DNA of 5,922 nt from positions 1 to 5,922 of the forward strand of contig JAEDNB010000130.1 of the NCBI GenBank assembly GCA_016302725.1, written 5' to 3'. Source of the DNA: Lentisphaeria bacterium. Its GTDB lineage: Bacteria > Verrucomicrobiota > Lentisphaeria > Oligosphaerales > Oligosphaeraceae. Below the pieces are notes generated by a model. It had not been told where the DNA came from, ran no database searches, and was given only the letters and a program-made list of their open reading frames with translations. Positions 5,775-5,922 of the stretch are shown here, piece after piece (positions within the stretch are counted from its first letter, which is position 1; the number at the start of each line of letters is the position of its first letter). A program made the translations under genes and the position numbers.

Positions 5775-5922
5775 CTAGCGCAGTTCTCCGCCGGGCATAT
5801 TGACGCCGGGAAACCAGTAGTAGTCGGACTTGACATAGGGCTGGCCGTTGCTGCCCGTGGTCTTCAGTTTGGCGATGCCCACGGTCTCCACATGCCCGTC
5901 GGTCATGGAGAGATTCACCGCC
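5775..5922 (-). CDS. C-terminal end of a DG-motif pseudopilin-like protein (N-terminus outside window)
   Basis: Forty-eight residues are visible before the TAG at 5775-5777. They begin AVNLSMTDGHVETVGIAKL and end YYWFPGVNMPGGELR. The 'vNl-x-x-x-DGHVe' motif followed by an aromatic-rich tail is the C-terminal signature of type II secretion or type IV pilin-like proteins with an N-terminal prepilin cleavage/methylation segment (the H-X9-DG class), which occur in large numbers in Lentisphaerota, Verrucomicrobiota and Planctomycetota. Such proteins would be membrane-inserted pseudopilins exposed on the periplasmic side; their exact role is unclear. The N-terminal methylation motif and the expected upstream His are beyond the window, so the assignment rests on this C-terminus alone. 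It is immediately followed by a strong terminator and then by the secreted carbohydrate-active gene in the same direction. Confidence 0.75.
   Translation of the reverse strand, partial: AVNLSMTDGHVETVGIAKLKTTGSNGQPYVKSDYYWFPGVNMPGGELR

Noticed and set aside
1..5922. CRISPR array, insertion sequence or phage elements
   Set aside because: There are no regularly spaced repeats, no transposase or integrase motifs, and no terminal inverted repeats with target duplications. The only sizeable inverted repeat is the terminator at 5710-5745.

Overview
This is a GC-rich window in which all five supportable genes lie on the minus strand. Reading in the direction of transcription (high to low coordinates), they are: the C-terminal 48 residues of a DG-motif pseudopilin-like protein (5775-5922), a large secreted multi-domain carbohydrate-active protein (2644-5679), and a compact cluster of holA (DNA polymerase III delta subunit, 1296-2372 or slightly longer), a GAF-domain protein (544-1299) and the N-terminal 164 residues of argH (argininosuccinate lyase, 1-492). 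The many long plus-strand reading frames are antisense shadows caused by GC-rich codon use.

The organism looks like a member of the PVC superphylum, with Lentisphaerota, Kiritimatiellota or Verrucomicrobiota favoured over Planctomycetota. This is an inference from three things. The pseudopilin C-terminus has the 'N-L-x-x-x-DGHV' signature that is greatly expanded in these phyla. It sits next to a secreted protein built as CBM4/9-like, glycosidase-like barrel, then CBM9-like. No start in the window has a convincing Shine-Dalgarno sequence at normal spacing.

Layout: a near-perfect intrinsic terminator (5710-5745) ends the pseudopilin transcript only about 30 bp before the large exoprotein gene. 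That gene ends at 2644 and is followed by a GC-rich hairpin (2550-2589) that may terminate it. A short A+T-rich island (2510-2546) may be the promoter of the holA cluster. holA and the GAF gene overlap by ATGA, so they are probably translationally coupled. The GAF gene and argH are separated by 51 bp of G-run-rich DNA with a short direct repeat and a textbook G-quadruplex motif on the plus (template) strand.

The most notable anomaly is at the 5' end of holA. The conserved first strand of delta (LYLFSGDDE) is encoded upstream of the only in-frame start (GTG 2372). It is separated from the nearest ATG (2424) by a run of 11 C residues that puts that ATG out of frame by exactly one base. This is either a homopolymer sequencing error or a slippage-prone control point. 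The secreted 1011-residue protein is a good candidate for an unassigned glycoside hydrolase-like family. I found no CRISPR array, transposon, tRNA or rRNA, and no evidence of an entirely new multi-gene system.
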